Source: DATIRA01 sp963766505
GTDB taxonomy: Bacteria > Pseudomonadota > Gammaproteobacteria > Steroidobacterales > Steroidobacteraceae
DNA length: 64,000 nucleotides
Direction of reading: 5' to 3'
NCBI GenBank assembly: GCA_963766505.1
Contig: CAVYAL010000010.1
Location: 1-64,000 of the forward strand
Below, one piece after another: positions 53,455 through 62,939 of this stretch (position 1 is its first letter; each line of letters opens with the position of its first letter). Made by a program: the position numbers and the translations under genes. The notes beneath the pieces were generated by a model. That model had not been told where the DNA came from and searched no databases. It was given only the letters and a program-made list of their open reading frames with translations.

Positions 53455-55134
53455 ATGGGCCCCGCGCGAGGCATTGCGCTCGCGGCATGCCTGGCGCTCG
53501 GCTGCACGGCTCCTGCGCTGGCACAACAGCCCGGAGTCACCAGTGACTCGGCTCCCGGGGTCGTCGCTTCCTCCGTTGCAACACCGCTGCCCTCTGGAGA
53601 GGAACTCGAGTCGCTCGGCGCCGTGATCGGCCGGATTCGCGTCGTCCCCGGCGAGATCTTCGACACCGGCATTCCGGGCGAAAGCGGTTGGCTGTACCGG
53701 ACCGCCAACAAGCTGCACGTCAGCACGCGTCCGTCGATCATCCGCAGGCAACTGTTGTTTGCGAGCGGCGAGCCCTACCGGCAACGGCTGATCGAGGAGA
53801 CCGAGAGGCTGCTGCGGGCCAACGACTATCTCTACGACGCCACGATCGTCCCGGTCGCGTTCGACGGGCAGAGCGTGGACCTCGAGGTTCGGACCCGCGA
53901 CGTCTGGACCTTGAATCCGGGTTTCAGCTTCAGTCGCGAGGGCGGCGAGAACCAGATCGGGGCGCAGCTCGAGGAGAAGAACCTGCTCGGCACCGGTCAG
54001 CAGCTCAAGTTCGAGTGGAACAGCGACGTGGACCGCGAGTCGCTGTCGCTCACTTTCTTCGATCCGCATTTCCTCGACGGCTTCACCCGGTTCGAGCTCA
54101 GCTACGTCGATTCCGACGATGGCGATACAAAGGCCCTGCGCCTGGAGCGTCCGTTCTATGCGCTCGACACGCGCCGGGCTGCCGGCATCCGGCTCGGCGA
54201 CGACCAGCGCAACGATTCCCGCTACGTGCTCGGCGAGCGCGTGGGCGAGTTCGAGCACCGGACCGAATACCACCAGATCTACGGCGGACGCTCCAATGGG
54301 CTGCGCGCGTCGGAGGTGACCCGGTGGACCTACGGGCTCACGTATCACCGTGACCGCTTCGCGCCTGTTCCGGACGAGCCGCTCGGCGGTCCGCTGCCCG
54401 GGGACCGCGAGCTGCTGTACCCCTGGCTCGGAATCGAGTACATCCAGGACCGCTACCAGGAGCGGCGCAACCTCGACCAGATCCGCAGGACCGAGGACGT
54501 GCTGGTGGGGCTGCGGGCCTCGGCGCGGCTGGGGCTGGCCGCAGACGGACTGGGCTCGGATCGTGATGCGCTGGTCTTGAACGCCGCGATACAGGATGGC
54601 GCGGACCTGAGCGCCGGGCATTCCATATTCGGGCACGCGTCGGTTGCCGGCCGGCTGGAGGACGACGGAATCCGCAACGGGCTGCTGACTGCGGAAGGCC
54701 GCTACTACCTGCAGACCAGCAGGCGCAGCAAGTTCTATGCGAGCGCGTCGGGCACGCTCACCGAGCGACTCGACCAGGAGCTGCAGCTGCTGCTCGGTGG
54801 CGACAGCGGACTGCGCGGCTATCCGCTGCGCTACCAGGCGGGCACCGCGCGAGCACTGCTGACGCTCGAGCAGCGCTACTACACCGACTGGTATCCCTTC
54901 CGGCTGTTCCACGTCGGCGGGGCCGCGTTCTTCGACGTGGGCCGGACCTGGGGCCGCGACGTGACGGGTGCGCAGAGCCTCGGATGGCTCAAGGACGTCG
55001 GCATCGGCCTGCGGCTCGGCTCGAGCCGCTCGTCGTTCGGAAACGTGATCCACATCGATCTCGCGTTCCCGCTAGACGGCGATGAGTCGATCGACTCGGT
55101 GCAGTTGCTGGTCGAGACGAAGGGCAGCTTCTGA
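53455..55134 (+). CDS. BamA/TamA-like outer-membrane barrel with POTRA domain
   Basis: 559 residues from the ATG at 53455 (GTG 53440 alternative). Signal peptide (GIALAACLALGCTAPALA), one POTRA-like domain (about 75-145: TRPSIIRRQLLFASGEPYRQRLIEETERLLR), then a 16-stranded beta barrel ending in a short sequence with terminal Phe as usual for outer-membrane proteins, GDSGLRGYPLRYQAG being the family loop motif (RGY). Proposed role: protein insertion into, or transport across, the outer membrane. Distinct from the main BamA, which has five POTRA domains. Follows qor by 20 bases. Confidence 0.82.
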   Translation: MGPARGIALAACLALGCTAPALAQQPGVTSDSAPGVVASSVATPLPSGEELESLGAVIGRIRVVPGEIFDTGIPGESGWLYRTANKLHVSTRPSIIRRQLLFASGEPYRQRLIEETERLLRANDYLYDATIVPVAFDGQSVDLEVRTRDVWTLNPGFSFSREGGENQIGAQLEEKNLLGTGQQLKFEWNSDVDRESLSLTFFDPHFLDGFTRFELSYVDSDDGDTKALRLERPFYALDTRRAAGIRLGDDQRNDSRYVLGERVGEFEHRTEYHQIYGGRSNGLRASEVTRWTYGLTYHRDRFAPVPDEPLGGPLPGDRELLYPWLGIEYIQDRYQERRNLDQIRRTEDVLVGLRASARLGLAADGLGSDRDALVLNAAIQDGADLSAGHSIFGHASVAGRLEDDGIRNGLLTAEGRYYLQTSRRSKFYASASGTLTERLDQELQLLLGGDSGLRGYPLRYQAGTARALLTLEQRYYTDWYPFRLFHVGGAAFFDVGRTWGRDVTGAQSLGWLKDVGIGLRLGSSRSSFGNVIHIDLAFPLDGDESIDSVQLLVETKGSF

Positions 55135-55147
55135 GCGGCGCGGCAGG

Positions 55148-55663
55148 CTACGACTCGACCGCGATCCAGTCCACCTGCAGCTCGAACGGGCCTGCCTGCC
55201 TGTCGCTGATCATCAGCCCGAGCGTGCGTATCCGGGCTGGATCCAGCCCGGGAGCGTCGCGCAGAATGCGGCCGCGAAACGTGGCGATGAACTCGCCGAC
55301 GGGCAGGCGGACCTCTACCCACTCGCCGGCCGGCGGCTGGAAGCGCGCCTGGTACTGCGCGCCGTCAAAGGCGTCGTCGGTGCGCAGCGTGAGCTTGTAC
55401 TGCCTTCCGTCGCCCCTGATCCGCATCAGGATCGATTTCGTCCCGGACGTGGCCCAGTCCCGCGGCCCGCTGCGGACCGAGGCGAATCCGCCGCCACGCG
55501 CCAGCGAGACCTCGCCACGAAACGCGGCGACCCCGGGCCCGGCAGGCTCGAAGCGGCTGCGCGATACGCCGCCCATCACGACGTCGTCGATCGGCTGGAA
55601 CAGCGCGATCTCGGCCGGATCCTCGAAGTCCAGCAGCAGCTTGGCATGTGTGTCAGTGGTCAT
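55148..55663 (-). CDS. CIA30 family protein
   Basis: 171 residues. CIA30 (NADH:ubiquinone oxidoreductase intermediate-associated protein 30) galactose-binding-like beta fold: DFEDPAEIALFQPIDDVVMGGVSRSRF, LTLRTDDAFDGAQYQARFQ, FRGRILRDAPGLDPARIRTLGLMISD. Bacterial members have no proven function. Directly upstream in frame, residues LLLLAQLGTIAFA look like a signal peptide, but the only initiators there are CTG (55723, overlapping the adh stop). The ATG at 55663 is therefore used as the annotated start. Confidence 0.78.
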   Translation of the reverse strand: MTTDTHAKLLLDFEDPAEIALFQPIDDVVMGGVSRSRFEPAGPGVAAFRGEVSLARGGGFASVRSGPRDWATSGTKSILMRIRGDGRQYKLTLRTDDAFDGAQYQARFQPPAGEWVEVRLPVGEFIATFRGRILRDAPGLDPARIRTLGLMISDRQAGPFELQVDWIAVES

Positions 55664-55719
55664 TGCGAACGCGATCGTGCCTAGCTGGGCCAGCAGCAGC
55701 AGCGTTACCCGGCACGCGC

Positions 55720-56844
55720 TCAGAGCTCGACGACCTGGCGGATCGACTCGCCGGCCGCGAGCCGGTCGAAGGCCGCGTTGATGTCTTCGAGCGCGATGCG
55801 CTCGCTCAGCAGCTGGTCGACCGGCAGGCGCCCGGCGCGATACCAGCCGATGAAGCGCGGTATGTCGCGGGCCGGCACGCAGCTGCCGAGATAGCTGCCC
55901 TTGATGGTTCGTTCCTCCGCGACGAGTGCCGTGTGGGGCAGCGTGAACTGCTGACCCGGGTGCGGCAGGCCGGCGCTCACGGTCGTTCCGCCCCGGCGGG
56001 TGACGCGGTAGGCGAGTTCGAGGGCACGCGGCGAGCCTGCCATCTCGAAGGCATAGGCGACGCCGCCCCGGGTGATCTCGCGTATCTGTGCCGCGCAGTC
56101 CGGATCGTCGGCCTCGACCGTGGCGGTCGCTCCGAGCTGGGTCGCGACCGCGAGCTTGGCGGGGTTCAGGTCCACCGCGATGATCTGCTCGGCCTGCATC
56201 GCCCTGGCGCCGAGCACGGCGGCGAGTCCCACGCCGCCGAGCCCGATCACCGCGACCGACGCTCCGGCCGTCATCGCGGCGGTGTTGACGACCGCGCCCA
56301 CGCCGGTGATGACCGCGCAGCCGAACAGCGCCGCTTCCGCGAACGGCAGGTCCGCGTCCACGCGCACCAGCGAATTGCGCGCCAGCGTCGCGTGCTCGGC
56401 GAAGCCGGAAACGCCGAGATGGTGGTTCAGCTCGCCGCGCGCGTCGTGCAGCCGGCGTCCGCCCCTGAGCAGCGTGCCGGCGGTGTTCGCGGCCAGGCCG
56501 GGTTCGCACAGTGCCGGGCGTCCCGAGGCGCAGGGCACGCAGTGACCGCAGCTCGGGACGAACGAAGCGACGACATGATCGCCCACGGCTAGGTCAGTGA
56601 CGTCCGAGCCGAGCGCTTCCACGATGCCGGCGGCCTCGTGCCCGAGCACCATCGGCAGCGGGCGCGGCCTGTTGCCGTCGATCACCGAGAGGTCGGAATG
56701 GCAGAGGCCGGCGGCTCGAACCCGCACCAGTACCTCGCTGCGACCCGGAGGGTCGAGCTCGATCTCCTCGATCCGCAGCGGTTTCGACTCGGCGTACGGC
56801 GCCGACCGACCAATCTCGCGCAGCACGGCCGCCCTGGTCTTCAT
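55720..56844 (-). CDS. zinc-dependent alcohol dehydrogenase
   Basis: 374-residue medium-chain dehydrogenase resembling class III/long-chain alcohol or S-hydroxymethyl-type enzymes. Catalytic zinc ligands in AAGLCHSDLS and GHEAAG, structural zinc cysteines in CGHCVPCASGRPALCEPG, NAD motif VIGLGGVGLAAVLGARA. Substrate not fixed. Shares its stop region with the CIA30 gene start, suggesting co-transcription. Confidence 0.88.
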   Translation of the reverse strand: MKTRAAVLREIGRSAPYAESKPLRIEEIELDPPGRSEVLVRVRAAGLCHSDLSVIDGNRPRPLPMVLGHEAAGIVEALGSDVTDLAVGDHVVASFVPSCGHCVPCASGRPALCEPGLAANTAGTLLRGGRRLHDARGELNHHLGVSGFAEHATLARNSLVRVDADLPFAEAALFGCAVITGVGAVVNTAAMTAGASVAVIGLGGVGLAAVLGARAMQAEQIIAVDLNPAKLAVATQLGATATVEADDPDCAAQIREITRGGVAYAFEMAGSPRALELAYRVTRRGGTTVSAGLPHPGQQFTLPHTALVAEERTIKGSYLGSCVPARDIPRFIGWYRAGRLPVDQLLSERIALEDINAAFDRLAAGESIRQVVEL

Positions 56845-56971
56845 GCCTGTCTCGCGTCTCCTCGAAGCCGCCGAGTGTAGGCGGACGGGGCCGGTGCTGC
56901 CATCGTTGCCAATCGCGCAGCCTCCGGCGGCCTGCTAGGCTCTCGATCCCGGATACCGCGGAGGAAGGCGA

Positions 56972-57445
56972 GTGCAGCAGCAGGACGGAGCGCAGGCGCT
57001 GCCGACTGTCCGAAGCGAATTTCCGGTCCTGCGCAGCATCACGACGCGCTGGATGGACAACGACCATTACGGTCACGTCAACAACGTAGTTTATTACTCG
57101 TATTTCGACACCGCGGTGAACGGCTACCTGATCGAGGCGAGTGGCACGGACATCCGGGACCTGCCGGCAATCGGCATCGTCGCGGAGACGAGCTGCCGCT
57201 TCCTTCGGGAACTGTCGTTTCCGGAAACGGTGCACGCGGGGCTCGCGCTCGAGCGTCTCGGCAATTCGAGCGTCGTATACCGGATCGGCCTGTTCCGTGA
57301 CGATGACCAGCAGCCAGCGGCGCTCGGGCGCTTCGTCCATGTCTACGTGGACGCGGCAACCCGGCGCCCGGTGCCGGTGCCGGAGAGCATCCGCGCGGCG
57401 CTGGCCGCGCTCGATCCGGCCCGGGCGTCAGCGACGGCCGGCTGA
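56972..57445 (+). CDS. hotdog-fold acyl-CoA thioesterase
   Basis: 157-residue 4-hydroxybenzoyl-CoA thioesterase/YbgC-like protein. The FcbC-type active-site motif RWMDNDHYGHVNNVVYYSYFDTA contains the catalytic Asp. It would hydrolyse acyl-CoA thioesters. GTG start with GGAGG ribosome binding site. Next gene (SDR) follows after 27 bases in the same direction. Confidence 0.87.
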   Translation: MQQQDGAQALPTVRSEFPVLRSITTRWMDNDHYGHVNNVVYYSYFDTAVNGYLIEASGTDIRDLPAIGIVAETSCRFLRELSFPETVHAGLALERLGNSSVVYRIGLFRDDDQQPAALGRFVHVYVDAATRRPVPVPESIRAALAALDPARASATAG

Positions 57446-57472
57446 TCGCCCCGCGGCACGCCTGGAGTTCAC

Positions 57473-58240
57473 ATGACGCGATCCATCTTCATCACCGGCG
57501 CGGGCGCCGGCATCGGCGCCGAGACGGCGCGACTGTTCCTGCGCAACGGCTGGCGGGTCGGCGCCTCGGACCGCGATGCCGCCGCACTCGAGCGGCTGCG
57601 GCAGGAACTCGGACCCGAGCGGCTCGTCTGCCAGGTTTCGGACGTGCGCGACTACGCGGCGGTCGAGCGCGCGCTCGACGCGTTCGCGGAGGGCGCAGGC
57701 GGCCGGCTCGACGCGGTTTTCGCGAACGCTGGCGTGCTGTTCATGGGCCCGCATGAGGACATCTCTCGCGAGCAGAAAGACCTGCTCGTGGACGTGAACG
57801 TGCGCGGTGTCGTCAATACGATCGACGCGGCGTTCCGCTGGCTGAAGGGCACGCCCGGCTCGCACGTCGTCGCGATGGCTTCGACGTCGGCCGAGTACGG
57901 CACGCCGCAGCACGCCGTGTACAGCGCGACCAAGTTCTTCGTCCGCGGCCTCACCGAGGCGCTGAACATCGAATGGGTGGGCCACGACATCAACGTCTCG
58001 GCCATCTACGTGGCATACGTCAGGACGGGCATGGTGTTCGATGCGGCCGTGAAGCCCGCATCGATCGAGACGCTGGGCGTCAAGGTCGGCCCGGAACAGG
58101 TCGCCGAAGCCGTGTGGAATGCGGTGCACGGGCGGCGCTCTCACTGGCGCGTCGGCGGCGACGCCAGGGCATTGAACCTGCTGGCGCGCCTGCTCGGCCC
58201 ACGCTCGGCGCCGGTGATCCGGCGCATCATGCGGCTCTAG
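57473..58240 (+). CDS. short-chain dehydrogenase/reductase
   Basis: 255 residues. Cofactor motif TGAGAGIGAETARLF at the N-terminus, FANAGVLFMG, active-site Ser and YSATK (Tyr/Lys). NAD(P)-dependent oxidoreductase of unknown substrate. Likely co-transcribed with the thioesterase. Confidence 0.88.
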   Translation: MTRSIFITGAGAGIGAETARLFLRNGWRVGASDRDAAALERLRQELGPERLVCQVSDVRDYAAVERALDAFAEGAGGRLDAVFANAGVLFMGPHEDISREQKDLLVDVNVRGVVNTIDAAFRWLKGTPGSHVVAMASTSAEYGTPQHAVYSATKFFVRGLTEALNIEWVGHDINVSAIYVAYVRTGMVFDAAVKPASIETLGVKVGPEQVAEAVWNAVHGRRSHWRVGGDARALNLLARLLGPRSAPVIRRIMRL

Positions 58241-58253
58241 CGCGGCCCGGCGT

Positions 58254-58757
58254 CTACTGCTCGAGGATCTCGCGGCCCTTCTGGATCGCCAGCGCGCCGC
58301 TGCGGACCACCTCCAGAACCTCGCCGCGATTGCCGACGCTGGCGATGAAGTTGTTGATCTCGGCCTCGCTGCTGGTGAGCTCGATCGTGAAGGCGTCGGC
58401 CGAGTCCCAGAGCACGCGTCCGCCGGCCTTCTGCGTTGCCGACCAGAGCGCGCCGACCTGGGTGGGCTTGGCCTTGACCTTGATCAGCAGCAGCTCGCGT
58501 TCGAAGTGCTCTTCCCGAGTGATGTCCTCGACGTCCACCACATCGACGAGTTTCAGCAGCTGGTTCGTGATCTGCTGTATGACCGGCTCGTCCCCGGTGG
58601 TCACGAGCGTGAGGCGCGAGACGGCCGGATCGTCGGTCGGGGCGACGCTCAGGGACTCGATGTTGTAGCCCCGGGTCGAGAACATGCCCGCCACCCGGGT
58701 GAGCGCGCCCACCTCGTTCTGCAGGGTCACCGAGATGATGTGTCGCATGCGCTTCAC
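58254..58757 (-). CDS. ilvH: acetolactate synthase small (regulatory) subunit
   Basis: 167 residues. N-terminal ACT domain (IISVTLQNEVGALTRVAGMFSTRGYNIESLSVAPTDDP) and the C-terminal IlvH domain. It binds valine and regulates the large subunit of the branched-chain amino acid pathway. GTG 58757 follows GGGAG at 6 bases; ATG 58748 corresponds to the E. coli start and is possible. Divergent from the large-subunit gene. Confidence 0.93.
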   Translation of the reverse strand: MKRMRHIISVTLQNEVGALTRVAGMFSTRGYNIESLSVAPTDDPAVSRLTLVTTGDEPVIQQITNQLLKLVDVVDVEDITREEHFERELLLIKVKAKPTQVGALWSATQKAGGRVLWDSADAFTIELTSSEAEINNFIASVGNRGEVLEVVRSGALAIQKGREILEQ

Positions 58758-58967
58758 GTTGGACTCCCGCCGCGCCGGTCCGCGCGACTGACTGTTGGTT
58801 AACTTACTGATCCGACATTAATTTCATCGCATTCCGAGCGCCCGGGCCAGGTGCTCGATCCGGCCGCCGGCCCCCGGATCGCTCCGATGGACGCATGCTA
58901 TAGGGTGCTGCTAGTCTCCGTTGCAGTGCAACATCAGATTGCGCGAGACCTTGCGGAGGACGCTCGA
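58758..58967. promoter_or_regulatory. divergent ilvH/ilv large-subunit control region
   Basis: 210 bases holding both promoters. Contains the inverted repeat GTTGC-AGT-GCAAC (about 58919-58931), whose AGT centre resembles the palindrome near ccoN. I saw no leader peptide rich in Leu/Ile/Val codons, so classic attenuation is not supported. Confidence 0.5.
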
Positions 58968-60821
58968 GTGAAGCCCCACCACGCAACAGCAGGGCCTGTC
59001 GCCCACCCCAGGGCCGGCCAGTCGATGACCGGCGCGGAGATCATCGTCCAGGTGCTGGCCGACGAGGGCGTCGACACGATCTTCGGCTACAGCGGCGGCG
59101 CGATCCTGCCGACCTACGACGCGGTCTTCCGCTACAACCTCGAGCATGCGCTGCCCGACGGCGCGAGCCCCATGCCCCTGATCGTGCCGGCCAACGAGCA
59201 GGGCGCCGGGTTCATGGCCGCGGGCTATGCGCGCGCGAGCGGGCGGGTCGGGGTCTGCATGGTCACCTCGGGCCCTGGCGCCACGAACACCGTGACGCCG
59301 GTGCGCGACTGTGCCGCGGATTCCGTTCCGATCGTCGTGATCTGCGGGCAGGTGCCGACCGCGGCGATCGGTACCGACGCCTTCCAGGAAGCGCCGGTCG
59401 CCAACATCATGGGTTCGGTCGCGAAGCACTGCTTCCTGGTGACCGATCCCGAGCGCCTCGAGGCCACGGTGCGGACGGCCTTTGAGATCGCGCGCACGGG
59501 CCGGCCCGGGCCGGTCGTGATCGACGTGCCCAAGGACGTGCAGAACTGGCAGGGCCGCTTCCAGGGCACCGGCAACCTGCCGGTGCGAGGCTACCGGCAG
59601 CGCATGTCGGGGCTGGTCCAGAACGCGCTCGAGGACGAGGAGTGCGCTGCATTCCTGCAGATGCTCGGCGAGTCGAAGCGGCCGCTGATCTACGCAGGCG
59701 GCGGCGTGATCAACGCGGGCGCGGCGCGGGAACTGCGCGCGTTCGCGAAGCAGCTCGGCATCCCGGTCGTGACGACGCTGATGGGGATCGGCGCGGTCGA
59801 CACGCGCGATGAGCTCTCGATGCAGATGCTCGGTATGCACGGCACGGCCTTCGCGAACTACGCCGTGGACGACTGTGATTTCCTGATCGCGCTCGGCGCG
59901 AGGTTCGACGACCGTGTCGCCGCGGTTCCGGCGCGCTTCGCGAAGAACGCGAAGCGAATCGCGCACATCGACGTGGACGCCTCGGAGATCAACAAGGTCA
60001 AGCGCGTGCAGTGGAGCCACGTGGGCCTGCTGCCGCCGGCGCTGACCGCGCTGCTGGCTCACGCGCGCAGCGCCGGCTTCAGCCGCGACTGGTCGGACTG
60101 GCACCGCCATCTCGGCGAGCTGAAGACGACCCACGCGATGAACTACGACCGCGAAAGCCCGCTGATCCAGCCGCATTACCTGATCGAGCAGATCAACCGC
60201 CTCGCCCGCGGCGAGGCGATCATCTCGACCGGCGTCGGCCAGCACCAGATGTGGGCGGCGCAGTACTTCGATTTCAGCGAACCGCGGCTGTGGATCACCT
60301 CGGGCAGCATGGGAACGATGGGCTTCGGACTGCCGGCCGCGATCGGCGCGCAGTTCGCCCGGCGCGAGCGGCTCGTGATCGACATCGACGGCGACGCGAG
60401 CATGCGCATGAACCTCGGCGAGCTCGAGACGGTGACGACCTACGACCTGCCGATCAAGGTCGTGGTGCTGAACAATTTCGGCGACGGCATGGTCAAGCAG
60501 TGGCAGCGGCTGTTCTTCAAGGGACGGCTCTCCGCCAGCGACAAGTCGCTGCACAAGAAGGATTTCGTCAAGACGGCCGAGGCCGACGGCTTCCGCTGGG
60601 CCCGGCGCCTCGATCGCAAGGAGGACGTGCCGGGCGTGGTGCAGGAGTTCATCGATTTCGAAGGGCCCGCGTTCCTCGAGGTGATCATCGATCCGGACGC
60701 GAGCGTCTATCCGATGGTCGGTCCGGGACAGTCCTATGACGAGATGATCACCGGCGAGTTCATTCCGTCGAGGAAGACCCGGGAAGGTCCGCAGGAACTC
60801 GATACGTCCGAGATGTTCTGA
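58968..60821 (+). CDS. ilvB: acetolactate synthase large (catalytic) subunit
   Basis: 617-residue thiamine-diphosphate enzyme making acetolactate or acetohydroxybutyrate for valine, leucine and isoleucine. Catalytic Glu in VPANEQGAGFMAAGYARASG, ThDP-Mg motif near residue 480 (DIDGDASMRMNLGELETV... VLNNFGDGMV). Symbol ilvB given for the large subunit; it could equally be named ilvI. Start GTG 58968 after GGAGGA. Confidence 0.93.
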   Translation: MKPHHATAGPVAHPRAGQSMTGAEIIVQVLADEGVDTIFGYSGGAILPTYDAVFRYNLEHALPDGASPMPLIVPANEQGAGFMAAGYARASGRVGVCMVTSGPGATNTVTPVRDCAADSVPIVVICGQVPTAAIGTDAFQEAPVANIMGSVAKHCFLVTDPERLEATVRTAFEIARTGRPGPVVIDVPKDVQNWQGRFQGTGNLPVRGYRQRMSGLVQNALEDEECAAFLQMLGESKRPLIYAGGGVINAGAARELRAFAKQLGIPVVTTLMGIGAVDTRDELSMQMLGMHGTAFANYAVDDCDFLIALGARFDDRVAAVPARFAKNAKRIAHIDVDASEINKVKRVQWSHVGLLPPALTALLAHARSAGFSRDWSDWHRHLGELKTTHAMNYDRESPLIQPHYLIEQINRLARGEAIISTGVGQHQMWAAQYFDFSEPRLWITSGSMGTMGFGLPAAIGAQFARRERLVIDIDGDASMRMNLGELETVTTYDLPIKVVVLNNFGDGMVKQWQRLFFKGRLSASDKSLHKKDFVKTAEADGFRWARRLDRKEDVPGVVQEFIDFEGPAFLEVIIDPDASVYPMVGPGQSYDEMITGEFIPSRKTREGPQELDTSEMF

Positions 60822-60866
60822 GGCGGCCCGCGCAGACGGCCGGCAACCGGTCCGAGGCGCAGAGCA

Positions 60867-62144
60867 ATGCAGGTGCAGCCCGCGGACGGCAATGACGGCG
60901 TTTCACCGTCGTTCCGCGAGGCGGCCGCGTTCTGGCTGCAGCTCGGCTTCGTCTCGTTCGGGGGGCCGGCCGGACAGATCGCGATCATGCATCGCGAAGT
61001 CGTCGAACGGCGCCGCTGGCTGGCGGAGCGCGAGTTCACCGATGCGCTGAACTTCTGCATGCTGCTGCCGGGGCCCGAAGCGCTGCAGCTGGCCATCTAC
61101 CTTGGCTGGCGGCTGCACGGCACCCGGGGTGGGCTGGTCGCGGGCCTCGGCTTCATCGTGCCGGCCATCGCCATCATGCTCGTGCTCAGTTTCGTTTACG
61201 TCAGCTATGGCGGGCTGCCTTCAGTACAGGGCCTGCTGCTGGGACTGAAATCCGCGGTCGTCGCAATCGTGCTGGTGGCCGTCTGGCGGATCGGGCGCCG
61301 GGCGCTCGGCAGGCCCCTCTACCTCCTGCTGGCCGTCGGCGCGTTCCTCGGCATGGAGGTGCTGGACGTCCCGTTCCCGGTGATCATCCTGGCGGCCGCG
61401 GCAGCAGGCGCGCTCTTCGCCCCGGGACGGGCAACAGCGGAACCTCCACGACCGGGGCGGACTGCACGGCGCGGCCACGCGTGGCGGGTGCTGGCGGCCG
61501 GAATCGCGTTGTGGGCCGTGCCTTGGCTGCTGACCGGCTCCACGCTCGGCTTCGGGTCGCTCTGGGCGCGCAGCTATGTGTTCTTCACGCAGGCTGCGCT
61601 CGTGACCTTCGGCGGAGCCTATGCGGTTCTCGGCTACGTCACCCGGCACCTGGTCGAGAACCTCGGATGGGTGACGGCCGCGCAGTCGGTGGCCGGGCTC
61701 GCGCTCGCGGAGACGACGCCCGGGCCGCTGGTGATCGTGCTGCAGTTCATGGGCTTCATGGCGGGGTGGAACCAGCCCGCGCCGCTCGGCGCGCCAGTCT
61801 CCGCCTTTCTCGCCGCGCTGCTCTCGTGCTGGGCGACCTTCCTGCCGTCGTTCGTGTTCATCTTCGTCGGCGCGCCCTACGTGGACCGGATCGCACGCGA
61901 GCCCAGGCTCGCCGGTGCGCTCGCAGCGGTCACAGCGGCCGTGGTCGGCATCATCGCGACGCTCGCGCTGATGATCGCGCGGCTGGTGCTGCTGCCGCAG
62001 CACGACGCGGTCGGCGTCGATCCCGTGGCGCTCGCGATCGCCGCCGGCGTGCTGCTGCTGCTGCGCTCGCCGCTGGGACTGCCCTGGATCCTGGCGCTGG
62101 CGGCGGGTGCCGGGCTGGCCTGTCAGCTGCTGGGCCTGGCTTGA
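60867..62144 (+). CDS. chrA: chromate transporter ChrA
   Basis: 425-residue, two-domain CHR protein: each half starts FWLQLGFVSFGGPAGQIAIMH and FFTQAALVTFGGAYAVLGYV, with about 10-12 helices in total. CHR proteins export chromate to confer resistance, possibly also sulfate-related anions. Gene stands 45 bases after the ilv gene. No chrB-like regulator seen. Confidence 0.9.
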   Translation: MQVQPADGNDGVSPSFREAAAFWLQLGFVSFGGPAGQIAIMHREVVERRRWLAEREFTDALNFCMLLPGPEALQLAIYLGWRLHGTRGGLVAGLGFIVPAIAIMLVLSFVYVSYGGLPSVQGLLLGLKSAVVAIVLVAVWRIGRRALGRPLYLLLAVGAFLGMEVLDVPFPVIILAAAAAGALFAPGRATAEPPRPGRTARRGHAWRVLAAGIALWAVPWLLTGSTLGFGSLWARSYVFFTQAALVTFGGAYAVLGYVTRHLVENLGWVTAAQSVAGLALAETTPGPLVIVLQFMGFMAGWNQPAPLGAPVSAFLAALLSCWATFLPSFVFIFVGAPYVDRIAREPRLAGALAAVTAAVVGIIATLALMIARLVLLPQHDAVGVDPVALAIAAGVLLLLRSPLGLPWILALAAGAGLACQLLGLA

Positions 62145-62163
62145 ACGAGCCGGCCCGTGCGTT

Positions 62164-62814
62164 CTACTGCGACTCCTCGAGCAGCGCGTCGATGCGTGCG
62201 GCGAAATCCGCGTAGGGCTTCGCGCCGGAGAACTGCTCGCCGATGAACTGCCCGTCCACCAGGCGGCCGAGCACGAAGCTGGGCGTCGAGGCGATACCCT
62301 GCGCCCGGGCGACTCTCGCCTCCTGCTCGACCGCGGCTGACTTTCGCGGGTCGGCGCGACAATTCGAAAATTCGGCTTGGTCCAGCCCCAGCCGTTCGGC
62401 GAGCTCGTCGTAGGGTTCCTGGCCCAGCCTGCCCTGGAGGCGGAACAGCGACTCCCGGTACTCCCAGTAACGGCCCTGTTCCCCTGCGCAGCGCGATGCG
62501 ATCGCGGCGGGCATCGCAAAGGGATGGAAACTGAGCGGCAGGTCGCGGGATGCGTAGCGCAGCTTGCCGGTGTCGACGTAGTCGCGCTTGAGCTGGGGGA
62601 AGGTCTGCAGCGCGAAACGCGCGCAGTACGGGCACTGCAGGTCGGTGAACTCGATCAGCGTCACCGGTGCGTCCTCCCGGCCGAGGACACGGTAGTCGGA
62701 GCCCTCTGGCGGCTTGCCGTCCGGCCCCGGACGATCTGCCGCCTGCTGCGCAGCGCAGCCTGCCAGCAGCATGGCCGCTGCAACGATGGATGCGAGGCGC
62801 CGCAGGAAGTGCAT
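62164..62814 (-). CDS. DsbA-like thioredoxin-fold lipoprotein
   Basis: 216 residues from the ATG at 62814. Lipoprotein signal (MLLAGC), a thioredoxin fold with active site CPYC in EFTDLQCPYCARF, a helical insertion, and the cis-Pro loop STPSFVLG. It probably catalyses disulfide formation or isomerisation in the periplasm. Upstream in-frame ATG 62877 rejected as it adds a non-signal leader. Confidence 0.85.
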   Translation of the reverse strand: MHFLRRLASIVAAAMLLAGCAAQQAADRPGPDGKPPEGSDYRVLGREDAPVTLIEFTDLQCPYCARFALQTFPQLKRDYVDTGKLRYASRDLPLSFHPFAMPAAIASRCAGEQGRYWEYRESLFRLQGRLGQEPYDELAERLGLDQAEFSNCRADPRKSAAVEQEARVARAQGIASTPSFVLGRLVDGQFIGEQFSGAKPYADFAARIDALLEESQ

Positions 62815-62939
62815 GTCGGTTCTTCGCCTTGGTCGGGGAGCGCAGGTTGCCCGCCCGGATCTCGCGTGGGCAAGCACCGGGCGCGAAATCTGCGACAGGG
62901 GATTAACATCGGAGCCGGGCCGCGAAAGGAGAACCCTCG

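Noticed and set aside
52870..55053. A 727-residue minus-strand open frame
   Set aside because: Shadow of the qor and BamA-like genes; composition is Arg/Ala-rich with no domain.
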